Source: Pseudocercospora fijiensis CIRAD86
Taxonomy: Eukaryota; Ascomycota; Dothideomycetes; Mycosphaerellales; Mycosphaerellaceae
Direction of reading: 5' to 3'
Assembly (NCBI RefSeq): GCF_000340215.1
Contig: NW_006921538.1
Span: 186,001 to 250,000, forward strand
DNA length: 64,000 nt
The position numbers and the translations under genes were made by a program. The notes under the pieces are model-generated. The model ran no database searches, had not been told where the DNA came from, and saw only the letters and a program-made list of their open reading frames with translations. Positions within the stretch are counted from its first letter, which is position 1. Each line of letters starts with the position of its first letter. This document shows positions 34,990 to 46,964 of this stretch, piece after piece.

Positions 34990-37900
34990 CTAATTTCCTT
35001 CTTTAACTAATAACACACTCCGCAATACCGTTACTAATATAGCCGCGCCGGCCGTGCCGCTCTTTAGTATAGGCGAGACGCCGTCGTTATTATTATTATT
35101 ACTATTCTACGCGCATACGCGCCGCCCTCGCCGATCGCCTAGGCCTCGAGGCCTCGATAGAAGGAAGGAATAAGAGGGGGACCTAAATACTAGGAGAAGG
35201 GCCTTATAGGGCGCGTTAGTAGAGAGGTAGTTTCCTAAAAGAGCAGCGAATAGTCGACGCGTTATAGCGCGCTTGTTAATACTCGGTACGCGTTTACTAT
35301 AGTAGTATAGTCTTATTGTCCTAGTTTGCCGGCCTCTAATTAGTTAGCTTAATAGCACCCCGGGGGTAGCATTGTTCCTAGGCTTAGTAGTAATATTATA
35401 GCATTATAAGCTCTTAGCCTTCTTCGTGTTCTTTACGCTAGTCTAATACTTATCTAACAACTTAGTTATGTCCTTAAACGAGTCTTTAGCCTCCTACGAG
35501 TCCTATTTAGGTAAATAGCCTTACTATCTTAATAGGTACTCCTTCTTGCCTTTCCTAGTCCGGTACTATAGGATACGTTCTACAGACTATAGCTCTTTAC
35601 TATCCGCTAGTATGTCTTCGTATTTAGTAGGGGCTTTATCCCCCTCGCGTAGGTAATATAGCTTAAGGAGGGATATATAGAAGGTGTTATAGATAGTGTA
35701 ATAAGGAGGAAGCTATAACTAATAGGCCTATACGGAGGAGCCCTTAACTTCTCGAATACGGAATAGACTAATGTATCTTAGTGCGAGCTTAGGCCTTGTT
35801 TTGCCGTTAGGTAATAGGTGCTTGCGGATGCGGAGGTTCTTAGTGCTTAGTATAACTATGTCGCCTTGCTTGAAGGTTATCGGTGTATAGTGTTTGTCGT
35901 AATAGGCCTTCTAATAGGCCTAGGCCTTTGCTAGTTTGTTAGCTATCTTAGCGTGAATCTCTCGTATCTTTTGAACCCTCTTAATAGCCGCTAGTGTCTT
36001 AGGTGTTGGTACTTGATACGCTTCCCTTTCCTTACGCTCGGCCTCGAGCGATAGGGGGTCTTATAGCAGCGTAGGGTTGCTTCCTATTATAGCGAAATAA
36101 GGTAATACCTTAGTAGAGGAGTGGACACTGTTATTATATACGAATTCGGCTAGTTGCAGGAGATTAACCTAGTCGTTAGGGTTCTTATTAATGTAGCTAC
36201 GTAGGTACTGCTATAGCGTAGCATTCTGCCTTTCGGTCTAACTATCTATTTGTAGATAGAATGCTATAGACAGGCGATACTTGAGTCTTAGCTATAGGCA
36301 AATCTTACTCTAATAATAAGATGTAAATGTCGAGCCTCGGTTAGAGACTATCCCTTTAGGGGTCCCCTAATAGGTACAGAAGATGTTGTTCTATAGCGCT
36401 TCTACTATATTAATAGTAGTCTAATCTTTCCGCGCCGGGATATATCGAGCGCCCTTAGTAAACCGGTCTACAACGACTAGGATAGCGTTAAAGATGTCTT
36501 TACTTCCTCTTCGCTTAGTAGGGGGAAGACCTGTAATGAAATCTATTGTAAGCTCTGTAAATAGCTTGTAAGGGATTGGCAATAAGGACAACTCGCTAAA
36601 AGGCTAATACTTTAGTGCCTTAATACGTTGATATACGGCACACGTGTTTACGTAGTCCTTTATGTCCCGCTCACTATTTGGCTAGTAGTATATACGCGAT
36701 AGTAGCTCGTACGACCTCTCTATACTATAGTAACCGGCAAGCTTACTATTATAGTATCGCTTAAGAAGTTCTTATCTAATCGATTGTTTAGCGGGGACAT
36801 AGTATCTGCCCTTAAACTTCAAATAACCTTTGTTATCGATCGACTAGTTGTTACTCTTACTAGATCGAGTCTTTCGCCTACTTACAAGCTTGTCTATACG
36901 TTTAGTAGCAAAGGCGTCCCTCTACTAAGCCCGTAACAGCTTATCTATAAACGATTGACTATCCCTATTTATAAGGTTATTTAATAGCACCCTCGCTGTT
37001 AAACGAGGTACGTATTGTATATATCTAATAGTACTAGTAGCCGGATTAACTGTATTAGTGCTTTGATCGCTGTTACTATATATAGCGATATCGACTAGGG
37101 AGTTATTATAACTTCTCCTATCTATGTCCTTAGCTCTTACTTAACACGCACTATCAATATAGTAAGAGTATTAATATGCTTTAAGCCGTCGCGGAGTCCG
37201 GTAAGCCGCTTATCCTGCGCGTACTTATTAACAATACGGGCTATAGCAATCTTATACTATAGGGTTAGAAACAATGAATTAATAGATTGCTAAGTCCCGC
37301 TGTTATAATTAGGTCGCCTCGATAGGCTATTAGCAGGGTTGCTTACGCCTAGCCGATGTAACATATCAAAATCAAACCTAGCGAGGTAGACGGCCTATCT
37401 AGCCTATCGACCTATAACCCTAGTAACCTTCGTAATTCTACGGAGGTTGTTATAGTCCGTATAGACCTAAATAGTATACTAGGCACCATCGAGATAGTAG
37501 CGCTAGTGCTTAAAGGCTTTAATAATAGCTAGGAGCTCTTACTCGTAGGTCTCGTAGCGACGCTTAGTATTAATTATCTTCCTCGAGAAGAAGGCAATTA
37601 GGTGCTAGTAGTAGTCACTGTCTAACTGCTAGGACATTATAGCTGATATAGCGAACTATAAAGCGTTAGTCTTAATTCGGATCTGCTTGTTTAGTATAAA
37701 ATAGTATAATAGAGGGACTTTAGTAAATCGCTTCTTTAAACCGTTAAAAGCGGCTTGTGCTCTATTAGTCTATTTGAACTCTCTAGTTGGGTTGGCCTTG
37801 GTTTTAGTAAGCTTAGTTAGGGGCATTATATACCGTGAATAGCCCTTAATAAACCGGCGGTAGAAATTGGCGAAGCCGAGGAACGATTAAAGCTCCTTAA

Positions 37901-38890
37901 TAGACGTAGGAATAGGCTATTTAGTGATTGTTTTGATCCGATTAGGATTAGCCTTAATACTATTAGTTAATACGATAAAACTAAGGAAGGCTACCTCCTT
38001 AGTAGCAAAGGTGCATTTAGAAGGCTTATAATACAGTCTATAGGCTCGTAGGCGATCGAGTACCTTACGGACTATAGCCTAGTGCTCCGCAATGTTAGGT
38101 AAGTATATATAAACTAGGATGTTATCTAGGTAAACTATATAGAGATAGTCTAATAGGCCCGAAAGGGCCCGATTAATATAGGACTAGAATGTTGCGGGGG
38201 CGTTAGCTAAGCCGAATAGCATAACTAAGTACTCGAAATAGCTATAGCGAGTACGGAAGGCTGTTTTCTATTCGTTACCCTTACGAATGCGGATACGATA
38301 GTACGTATCCTTAATGTCTAGTATAGTATAGAAGTAGGTACTAGAAAGGCGATCGAGGGTCTTATTAATAAGAGGAAGTAGACAGCGATCTTTAATAGTA
38401 ACAGCATTGAGCCTACGATAATCGATATAGAGGCGTAGGCTACTATCCTTCTTTAGTACGAATAGGATAGGGGCACTAGCAGGGCTGTTACTATACCGTA
38501 TCCGGCTATTAGCTAGGTTTTCCTCTAGGTACTTACGCAACATAGCAAGCTCTCGTTCACTAAGATTGTAGAGGGGTCTAAAAGGGACCTCTTTGCCCTC
38601 TATAATATTAATCTTATAATCCGTCTCTTTAAATATAGGCAATGTCGATACTAAGTAGTGTTTAAACACATTAATGTAGGTCTCTCGAATAGGTTCTAGT
38701 ATACGCTCAAGCTGTTTAGGATCTATGCTATTAGGGGGCACTAGTTTATCGTTATTACTACCGAGCAGGTCGGTAGTTAGATCAGCGGAGGCGGGAGTTA
38801 GGTTACTAATAAACAGGACCCTAATATTATTAGGACACTCGCTAATGTCGATATGTTTAATGTCCTCTTTCCTAGCGATTCTAAATCGCT
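34990..38890 (-). pseudogene. Gypsy 2 pol relic: RT, RNase H, integrase, chromodomain
   Basis: The RT start is open at 38268-38741, with FRPLYNLSERELAMLRKYL and LYIDYRRLNAVTIKD; the catalytic box near 38110-38140 reads YLDNILVY, changed from YLDD. The integrase at about 36000-36900 shows ELTIDFITGLPP, the SNRGSTFTS segment and QTERQNATLQQYLRSY. Near 35450-35600 a chromodomain-like stretch (VERILQYRTRKGKKEYLLR, then DSxEA) follows, which places the element among chromoviruses; such domains guide integration to heterochromatin in studied elements. RIP stops interrupt every domain. Confidence 0.85.
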
Positions 38891-38894
38891 ATTA

Positions 38895-39254
38895 TTAACT
38901 GCCTAAGTCTATAACTACAGCATAGTACTTAAGAATAGGGTTGCTAATAACAATGTTAGATAGGAGGCTGTCTATATCTACTATATAGGTAGTAAAGTTT
39001 AGTAGGCGCTTATTGCCGAGGTCGTCTCTTAGGGCTATATAGATATAGTAGGCTCCGTAGGTTAAGTGCCGAGCGTTATTAAACCAAGCAAGGGTTGGCA
39101 GGTTAGTCCTAGGCAGTTGTCGAAGGTCTAATTGCTTAGCTAGGCGATAGCTAATAAGGGCACTAACTGAATTTCCTAGATCTAGTGTAACCTTAGTCTT
39201 ATAGTTAGTTCTATACGTGTCCGATACGAGACAGGTGCGTATAATAGCTAGCAC
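38895..39254 (-). pseudogene. Gypsy 2 protease segment
   Basis: An open minus-strand piece of 119 codons. VTLDLGNSVSALIS corresponds to the retropepsin active-site region in which DSG/DTG would be expected, here DLG. IDSLLSNIVISNPILKYY is typical of the region that follows in Gypsy proteases. It lies between gag and RT as expected. Confidence 0.7.
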
Positions 39255-39299
39255 AATGTCGATAGTCTTACGCCGTATAAGGCTAATAGTTAGTGCGGC

Positions 39300-40663
39300 G
39301 CTTATTCTTTTTTCGACTAATTGGAAGGTTGGCCTATAGGGGTAGCGTTAGCTACTAAGAGATACTTTCGGTACTTAGCGGCAGCACGGTCGACTCGGGC
39401 CTAATCCCTAGGTTTGTCGTATTAGCCTAGTAGATAGCTAGTGCTATCGCAATTGAAGCACTTCAATCTAGTTAGGAGGTTGCTATAGCTGCTATTAGTC
39501 GAGCGGTTAGCGTTATAAGGATACGAGCCCCTTCTACGGCCCCTATTACGGCCTCCTCTATATAGCCGCCGGCTACGGCTTCTTCTACGGTCGTTGTTAC
39601 TATTCCTATTATTAGCATTATTGTCTTAGTAGGAACCTTAGTTTCCTCCGCGGCTACGGTTGCTACGGTTGCTAGTAGGTCGGATCCTTAATTCTAGTCG
39701 TTACTAGAGCTAGACAGCTCGTTTAGCAGTTTCGACTTCGACTATAAATTAAATGCGTATAAGATTAGTCTGTTTAAATACACGGCGGCGGTCCAATTCA
39801 AGGACCAATTCCTATCGCAATTTAGGGCGTATTTTAGAAATCCAGATAGAGTCGGTCTTAGCTAGTAAATCGTCCTCGAGGGTCTTTAAATAGGCCTTAA
39901 ATAAGCGAGCCGATTAATTAGTCTTTTGTTTAGCTCGAAGGTATTAGTCCTAAGCGTATTGTTGCCTTAGTATAGGGTTTCTAAGGGTGTCTAGCATAAT
40001 AGTCTTATAGTCTTGCTACTAAACAGCGGTCTAGTTATAAAGGGAATCAAAATAGTTATCCTATGTACGCTTTAGGTCGCTATTGATATACTGTATAGCG
40101 TATACGACTAAGGAATAGTCGTCTAGTAGCGCTCTTAGTGCGTTGCGCTAGTTGAGCTTATAGTTACGAATATAGTCGTTGTACTGCTTTCGGCTAGAGC
40201 TATTAAATACGGTGCAGTCCTTGAGTTTGGCATCCTTCTTCTAGACTAGAACTGATAGCGAGGAAGGCCCTGCTATCGGCTTAGTATTAGTTGTTAGGGC
40301 CTCCTAAAGGCGGCGAATCTCGAGGAGATTATCCTTTAGCTATTGTTCTTAACGTAGGGCAGTAAGCCTGTTTTAGGTAGCTTCTTAAAGTCTCGCTACT
40401 AGCTAGGGCCTAAAGGCTAGTTAGCTATATCGACGGTTAACAATATTATTAAGAATGTCGTCGATAGGCAATTCTAGGTCGTTACCTAGAATTACAGGTT
40501 CTTCTTTAATAGGCTCTCCGGCAGGCTCTTTAGTAGGAGGCACTTTAGTAGGCACTTTAGCGGGAACTGTGCTACTAGCGTTGTTATTGCTAGCGCTACT
40601 AGCGGCAGCACGGTTGTTGTTGCTTCGTAATAAGCCGGCTATTATTGTAATAGGAGGTAACAC
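39300..40663 (-). pseudogene. Gypsy 2 gag relic
   Basis: The start is the ATG at 40663, with an open N-terminal piece to 40421 (Asn/Ala-rich, then TKVPPTKEPAGEPIKEEP). The frame continues with RIP stops to a nucleocapsid knuckle near 39430-39470 reading CFNCDSTSYLLGQYDK, where the expected His and last Cys have become Tyr. Arg/Gly-rich sequence at 39500-39700 follows, as in other gag C-termini. Confidence 0.7.
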
Positions 40664-40920
40664 TAATAATATATTATAGGCCCCTAAGATACGGATATAG
40701 CGGAATTAGTAGATATCGGCTTAGTGCGATTGACTTAGTGTAATAGGCCGTATAGAAGGCCTTACTTAATAATTGGTACGGTTGTTTCGATAGAATAGTA
40801 CGTATAGGTCCCGTTCTTCGGGCGCAATATAGTTAGATTAGTCTTATTCGTAGCTATACCGCTAAAAGCTTGAAATTAGGACTATCTAGCTACTACCCTT
40901 AAAGGGTAGATCGAATACTA

Positions 40921-41109
40921 TATAAGAAGGGTTATATTAGCAGGTAGATAGGGTAGTAGTAGGTACAAGTAGTATTCGATAGAGAACTAGGAGGAGAAGG
41001 AGGAAGGTAGGCTAGTTAGCCTAACGCTAAGCGCTAAGCCCTGCCTAAGGCACTAAGACCCTAGCTTTACTCGAGCTAGTTACATGCTAATTACGTATAG
41101 CCTCTAACA
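40921..41109 (-). repeat. Gypsy 2 5' LTR (189 bp)
   Basis: On plus it begins TATAAGAAGG (RIP-changed from TGTAAG) and ends CCTCTAACA. Just inside it the minus strand reads TAGTATTCGATC, which could be a primer site whose TGG has become TAG. Confidence 0.93.
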
Positions 41110-41114
41110 TTAAT
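41110..41114. other. TTAAT target-site duplication, right of Gypsy 2
   Basis: Identical to 33975-33979. The LINE 2 frame reads on across the joint after removal of the element (RLHPFIKAAFRSS on minus). Confidence 0.92.
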
Positions 41115-42200
41115 AAAAGGGTGCAGTCGTTTAGGCGGGTCGTCCGATAGAGCGGACGGCTACCTAATAAATAGGTGCCTTCTATTAGTATACTAATAAG
41201 CCGTATTATTTAAAAGACTACTCGAAACGTTCTTCGCCCTTATAGACGTTTTAGTAAGAGTAGCCTTTAGCTTATAAATAGCCGGTGTTAGTCGGGCTAT
41301 AGTAGAGCTAGCGGCCCTAGAGGAGCTCGATCCTAAGATAGACGTCTCTAATAAGGACTACGTAACGTCCTTAACATTTAAAGAGCGACCGCGGCTCTCG
41401 GAGTAGGCCTTCTAGGGCCTATCCTTCGGTGCTTTACTCTTCTTCCTCGGTACTTCTACTTAAGGGGAGCCTACTATTAAAGGCGTAGTTCCCCTCTTTC
41501 GTCTAATTAGTAACGGCTTAAAAGCAGAAGCGTTAGGGGTTAACGGGCGCGGCGTCGGTTAGGTAGCAGCTTAATTATTAACCTCTATTTTACTAGAGAT
41601 TAGTTTACTACTAGGGCAGTCGGCCGGGAGGTACTCTAGGCTCGTATACCTATTGCGTCTATATAGCCGAGTTAGAGCCTTACTATTAGAGCCTTCGGCA
41701 GCAATAGTTTTAGCTCTCTTAGCCTTATTAGCCTCCCGCTTCTCCTTCTTCTTGCTCTTCCGTTCCTTCTTTGCGGTACGTTAGTCCTCGACCTTTTAGG
41801 GCTTATCGGCCTAATCCCCTAGATCTTAGCGCGCTATCCTTAGGAAACTTGCTACGAAGGCATTAGTCTCTAACTGTTTGCTCGGACTTAGAGTAGCGTC
41901 TAAGTCGTTCGCGGACTTACTATTACTAGTAGTATCTAGCTAATTCTCGCGTAAGCGTCTACTAGCTTCCTTAGATAGACTAGTAACTAACAAATTCGAT
42001 AAAGATTATTAAATACTCGAAGGCGGGCGTAAAGTATAGCTAAGGCTAGGTCTTGCGTTGCGAGAGTGTTATATTATCTTTATTAATACAACTTTAGAGG
42101 CTTTTAGGCGATTCTACCGTCGCTAAGGGGTACTACTAACCCTAATTTCGGTACCCCTTTCGGACGCCCCTAAAAATCTCTTTACTAGGCCCCTTCCGTT
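41115..42200 (-). pseudogene. LINE 2 5' portion (ORF1 gag-like and start of pol)
   Basis: This is the part of LINE 2 separated from the rest by Gypsy 2. The minus strand reads as a charged protein with many RIP stops, including Lys-rich runs at 41690-41780 (RKEKEEREAN-like). The 5' end is not defined; RIP sequence without clear coding continues to about 42860. Confidence 0.55.
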
Positions 42201-42859
42201 ACAGCCGGTATTGCCGCTACTACCGCTATACCCGCACCGCGGAGGAGGAGAAAAGGGAAGGAGAGTAGGCCTTAAAGGGCCTCTAGACGCTCCTAAGGGC
42301 TCTAGTCTAGTAGGCTTCCGTCGGGGGGTTTATATATAAAGAGCTATTTAGCTAGCGTATTATCCGACCCTCTTAGATAGGCCTAGAGGTTGTAAGAAGG
42401 TCTGCTATATATCCCTTAGGTTCTCCGCGCAAAGGCGCTCTTCGTAAAACCGATTATAATAGTAGTATATAGCCTACTATTGTCCTCTCGGCGCTACTAA
42501 ATAGTAACGAGAATTACTAAAGGTGCCTACCGAAGGGATCTAGTACAGCTTCTTCCGCCTTATCTAATTACTGTCTACATTTAACAAGAAATCCCGAAGC
42601 CGAGATCCACAAAGACTAAGAGTGCCGATGCGATGTCTTAGAAGAATAGTTTCGAAATTAGGCTCTAGACTGTAGCCGTGCAAGCTCTAGTCTACGAATG
42701 TTTTAGGATATTTAAAGACCTAGCCTTCTAAGACGCCGAGTGTGAGTGACTCTATACATATAGAACGGATAAGAGCTATTATAAAATAACTTAGCGCAAG
42801 TCTTAGCGCGCGATATAAGGTTGTCCTATCTAAAACGATACGCTACGAATAGTCGCTAA
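42201..42859. other. RIP-mutated stretch, no gene recognised
   Basis: This lies between LINE 2 and the RING-finger relic. Short coherent plus-strand pieces near 42560-42720 may be upstream exons of the RING gene but could not be joined with confidence. Confidence 0.4.
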
Positions 42860-43342
42860 CGGAAAGGACAAGAAGAAGCAAACATCGAATCTTACCTTTA
42901 CGTCGATACTTGCTTAAACAGAAAGACAGCTTCGTTGCCTCCTATTACGACTTCCTCTCTCGCACTTCTAACTTACTACAAACTGAGAACAAACTAGCAG
43001 CGACAATACTACTACTACCTAAAGACGACTTCCTCGCTTAGCTCTAGCCGCTCGACTCGGATACCGATTGTCTAGTATGTCTTAATAAGCTTATAAACCC
43101 GTTTACGACAATATATAAGCATACTTGCTACCGCGAATGCCTAGCGACGTAGATAGTTAATCACAATACGTGTCCTACTTGCCGCAACACCCTATACGAG
43201 ACTATAGAATCTACGGATCGAGAGGAGATCGACGATTTTAAGGATAATAAAGACGAGGAGGAAGTAGAAGAAGAAGAAGAAGAAGAAGCAGAAGCAAACC
43301 GTAAAGGCGATATTACCGATAAAGACGACGAAGCAATAAGTT
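42860..43342 (+). pseudogene. RING-finger protein gene relic, RIP-damaged
   Basis: The plus frame reads RRYLLKQKDSFVASYYDFLS and then, at about 43060-43185, a RING-type zinc domain: CLVCLNKLINPF, then KHTCYRECLAT, then NTCPTCRNTL. At least one metal ligand has changed Cys/His to Tyr and a TAG replaces the Trp after LAT. A strongly acidic tail with a Glu run (43250-43290) follows, ending at TAA 43340-43342. RING proteins are usually E3 ubiquitin ligases. I see no transposon features in it, so it looks like a host gene family member hit by RIP. Confidence 0.65.
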
Positions 43343-44009
43343 AACTATCGATACCGGCTAGATTGCGCCCTCCTTCCTAGTAAACCGCAACTCTATTATT
43401 AACAAGCTTACAAAATACATTATTATACGCGGAGAAAAATCTCCCTTACGTCGGCGAATCCGACCTTATAACTAAACCCTAACCGAAACGGCACTCGCAT
43501 CTCTCCTATACGTCAAACCCCGAAGAGGAAAATCCTACTGCCTTCACAGCACCGGCCGGCTATTACACGTGGGAAGCAATCATGGAAGCGGTTCGAAAAA
43601 AGAAGATAGAGAAACGTAGGACGCGGGGTTCGTTCGGGGAACGCTAGTTAATGCGTATCGGGGAGCGATCTAGAAGGAAGGGTTTCCGAGTTGTTACGAT
43701 CAAGTGTTTGAGACGACGGATAAGGGGGACAAGTTTGAGGATGATGTGTATGGGTTTGTTGGTGCGAGTATGGAGCAGGCGAGACTTGATTACGATGGCC
43801 GCTCGGTAGGCTACTAGCCTTCTTCAATCACGACGACAAAGCTCGGAAAGCTTCATCTCTGTCTATAGATTTGCTTAGGCGATGAAAGAAATGGGACCGG
43901 ACAAGGCTCCAAAAGTGGTATCTGCACGAGAAGACTTTAGACATGATCAAGATTGAAAATGTGAACAAGTTTGCTACGAAGGAGATATGAGGCAGCTTGC
44001 CAACTCTTC
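43343..44009. other. Transition from RIP DNA to un-mutated DNA; possible gene fragment
   Basis: RIP character fades near 43550. At 43668-43818 the plus strand has an ordinary-looking open piece (GFPSCYDQVFETTDKGDKFE, ending DGRSVGY, stop) that might be the end of a truncated gene, but no family is recognised. The rest is the 3' flank of the sugar transporter gene. Confidence 0.4.
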
Positions 44010-45742
44010 TCAGACTTTTTGTTTAACCCGTACTGCTAAGGCTGTAGCGTCCTTTTCCTTTCCATCGCTGTAAACTGACGAGGAAGTATCGTTCTCGAAA
44101 ACATGAGATATCCACAATCGAACAGGAATGTTTTCGATGAAGAAACGTTCGAGTTCATCGTTGGTCCTGCCTGTAGTTTCGCCGACGCAGAACCAAGAGT
44201 ATGCGAGGAGGAGCTACGTACGTTAGCAACATGCAGTGAAGGATTGGAATGGTGTAGCTCACTAATGTGGTGCCGGCGTAGACGAAGCCGACCATCGGTC
44301 CAAGATTCGCATCGTAGTACATGTAAGGACTTGTGAAGACCATCAACCAGACGGTGAAGAAGAACGTGCCAAGAGCGCAAGAGGTAATTTTGTTTCTGTT
44401 TCGTCCAACAGCCATTTCTGATGCGATGGTGTAAGAAAGGGTCTGTAAAGTGTCAGCGACATAGCACAAGCTTAAGGAGGGATTACGTACGCCAATCGAG
44501 AAGTTGTAGAATACGATGTTGAAATATGCAAAGACGACAATACCGATCCCAACACCGCGAGAGAAGTTTCCTTCTGCGTCTTTCGCCGTTCCGAGCCCTC
44601 CAACAGCAACGAGCGATGCCAGCATTCCAATCGTACAGACGAGCAAATTCGTCCTTCTTCGAATACGGTTGCCAAAAACAACGGATAGGCCAACAGTGAT
44701 GATCTGTACGACATAGATGATCGTGTTGATGGTGAATGGCTCACCGACTCCGATTGATTGGGCGAAGACTACGCCATAGGTATACCAGAACTGAATACCG
44801 TTGATCTGCTGCACGAACATTACTCCACAGGCGTAGAAGAGTTTGCGTCGCTCGACAGGGTCCAAGAATAGTGACGACCAGCTCGACTCCGCTGCCATTT
44901 CTCGTTCAAGGTTGATCTGGTCCTCGATGACTTTCAGATCTGTCTCGGCATTGTAGGACGGCGCACTGCGATTGATTTTCTCCAACGACTTCTTAGCATC
45001 TCCGCGCCTGTTCTTTGACATGTACCACACTGGCGATTCCGGGGTTATGGTAAGCAGGATCAGCATCGTCAGTGGAAGGATGATTAAAAGTCCCATAGGA
45101 AGTCGATATTGAGCGGCGCCATCGATATTTTCAGTCCCTTGGTTCACGCAGGCTCCCACAAATTGTGCGATGGATTGCATGAATTGGAACATCATCAAAG
45201 CTGGTCCTCGGATCGCGCTTGGAGCAACGTCTGCAACATACATCAGACAGGTCGCCGTGAACTGCCCAACGCCCAAGCCGACGAAGACACGGCCAAGGTA
45301 GAATACGCCGGCGATTCTATAGGCGCAGACTTGCACAATTGCACCAATGATGATGCAGGTGGCAGCACATGCGAAGACAGCTTTCCGGCCCAATTTGTCG
45401 TTGATGGGTGCCGCCAGAAGTGCTCCACAGAACTCCCCAACGTAGATGATCGATGCCGATACGGACAAAAAGGTCGTTCCAAGCTCGTAGCTGCCGTCGG
45501 CTTCTTGCTGGCCATAGTCGCGGGCAAAATATCTCATGCCCTGGATGCCGGTGTAGTAGATGGTCTGGACGATTTGTGGTCAGTTACACTGTTGCTCATG
45601 CAGGCCAGCAGCAATGCAATCTCACATCATAACCATAGCATAATGCACCAATCGTAGCCACCAAGCAAAAGAAAATTGCCCAGCGATGCTCTTTCCAGTT
45701 GATGTTGAGGTTCAGGCCTCCAGAGGGCGTTGCTCCTCCCAT
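44010..45742 (-). CDS. MFS sugar transporter (four exons, 524 aa)
   Basis: This is an intact major facilitator of the sugar porter family, a plasma-membrane importer of sugars. Exons by my model: 45742-45626, 45564-44491, 44442-44263, 44213-44010. The introns are 61, 48 and 49 bp with GT-AG ends; the 48-bp one has no stop and reads through if missed, and the last has a CTAAC branch site. Exon 1 supplies MGGATPSGGLNLNINWKEHR and the first membrane helix ending CYGYD; exon 2 begins TIYYTGIQG. Sugar-porter motifs seen are NDKLGRK, PESPVW and, only after splicing the last intron, VGETTGRTNDELERFF. About 12 hydrophobic segments are present and length is typical (about 500-550). The exact substrate cannot be told. 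There is no RIP. Confidence 0.92.
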
Positions 45743-46925
45743 GATGTGTCAATTTTTGGGTTGCTTGCGGACAAGGAGTGCCGGACGAGCTTCTCAGTAG
45801 GAAATCGACATTTTATATGCCCAGAAGCGACTCTGGAATGATTCTCGGGGTCTCCATCTGGAGCTTGGGAGGTCAGAGAATTGCCAAGGTCGAGAAGCGT
45901 GCGTTGTTGATATCAGAGATGTCCAAGATTGATGATGGCCCAGTCGGCTCGCGTGCTTGGCACCGGAGATGGTGTCGGGGCAAGATGGCATTGCGAGATA
46001 TGACCCACAAACGGGCCTATTACCTAGGCCTGCAATCCATCGTCGAGACATACCACACCGCATTCAATGCCTACGCTGCCCAAGATTATTCTGGTTCTTA
46101 TGGAGCGCCATTTTGAAGATTTGACTCTGCAGGCCTATATTTTAGAACTGCTTATGAGATCGGAAAGCGCAGACAAGTGAGGCTAGATTCTGCCCGCTCT
46201 GCCAAGTTTGCCAAGTCTTGTCGCGGCCTTATGTCGTAGAATATGCTTCGGCGTGTCTTCTTTGCATGGTAGTACAAGGCTACTGTAGTTGGCAGGCACT
46301 GCCGGTAACAAAGCGTCCACGCGGTGTGGTTGAGATGACGAGCGACGACATAGAAAGGCATGGACTCGCGTGAGAAGGAGTCTGCACGTTGGGGAAGGGA
46401 AGCTGATGCACGTCTCACACCATTGCCTTGTGATCTGGATGGCACACGTCGAGACTTCCCCCTTCGTCTCCTCACATATCAGGTGTCGATGTCGTTGTTG
46501 TTATATGGCTGTGCGATAGAGATATAGCGAAGACGAATACATTTCCAATGCTCAATGGAAGATGATTTTGCTAAATGCGCAGAATGAGAAATCTCCAGAC
46601 AGTTCTCGATGTATATATATCAAAACCTCTTCTCGATTTCCGGTCGGGGTATAGGATGTTTTTAGAATTTTCCTGGCCAGGGTGTGAAGCGGCATGCACT
46701 CGTCCGCCTTTGTAGGATCGTGGAGTTGCACGGCTCCTACGTCTACTAGAACTTGAACGAAGCGAGAGCTGCTTAGTAGCCTTGCACGAGTGGTACAGTA
46801 ACCAATCTGCGAGAATTACTTTTAGCTAATACCGGCTAGTATTTTCCGATGTGTTCTCGCGGAGAATAGGCATGGTCGAAGACGAGCAACCAACGCAAAG
46901 CTGGATTCGAATTCAGTATTAGAAC
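45743..46925. other. Un-mutated intergenic region upstream of the sugar transporter
   Basis: The region has normal CA/TG content. It includes the transporter promoter side. Open frames such as 45778-46116 (plus) and 46152-46475 (minus) do not read like protein and have no motif. I see no gene here. Confidence 0.5.
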
Positions 46926-46964
46926 TTGAAGTGTGTGTGTAGGCTATCACGTGCATAATGCCTT
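46926..46964 (+). repeat. Partial LTR fragment related to Copia 2, opposite orientation
   Basis: The plus strand reads ACTTGAAGTGTG, then TAGGCTATCACGTGCATAATGCC; this matches the first part of the Copia 2 LTR in minus orientation (GTAGGCTATCACGTGCATGATGCC) with two small deletions. Only this piece remains. It is the truncation point of the HET/NB-ARC pseudogene. Confidence 0.7.

Larger units (their letters stand above)
33980..41109 (-). mobile_element. Gypsy 2: complete Ty3/Gypsy chromovirus-type element (7,130 bp), RIP-dead
   Basis: Two 189-bp LTRs, a 5-bp TTAAT duplication, a polypurine tract next to the 3' LTR and internal gag-pol in the order gag, protease, RT, RNase H, integrase, chromodomain define a complete minus-strand element. 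It is inserted in LINE 2. The LTRs differ at ten sites, all CA/TG versus TA. Confidence 0.95.

Noticed and set aside
45109..45657. 182-codon open frame on plus in the transporter locus
   Set aside because: Exact antisense of transporter exon 2; no motif of its own.
46152..46475. 107-codon Arg/Ser-rich frame on minus upstream of the transporter
   Set aside because: No motif, no domain-like text and no splice context; likely chance.
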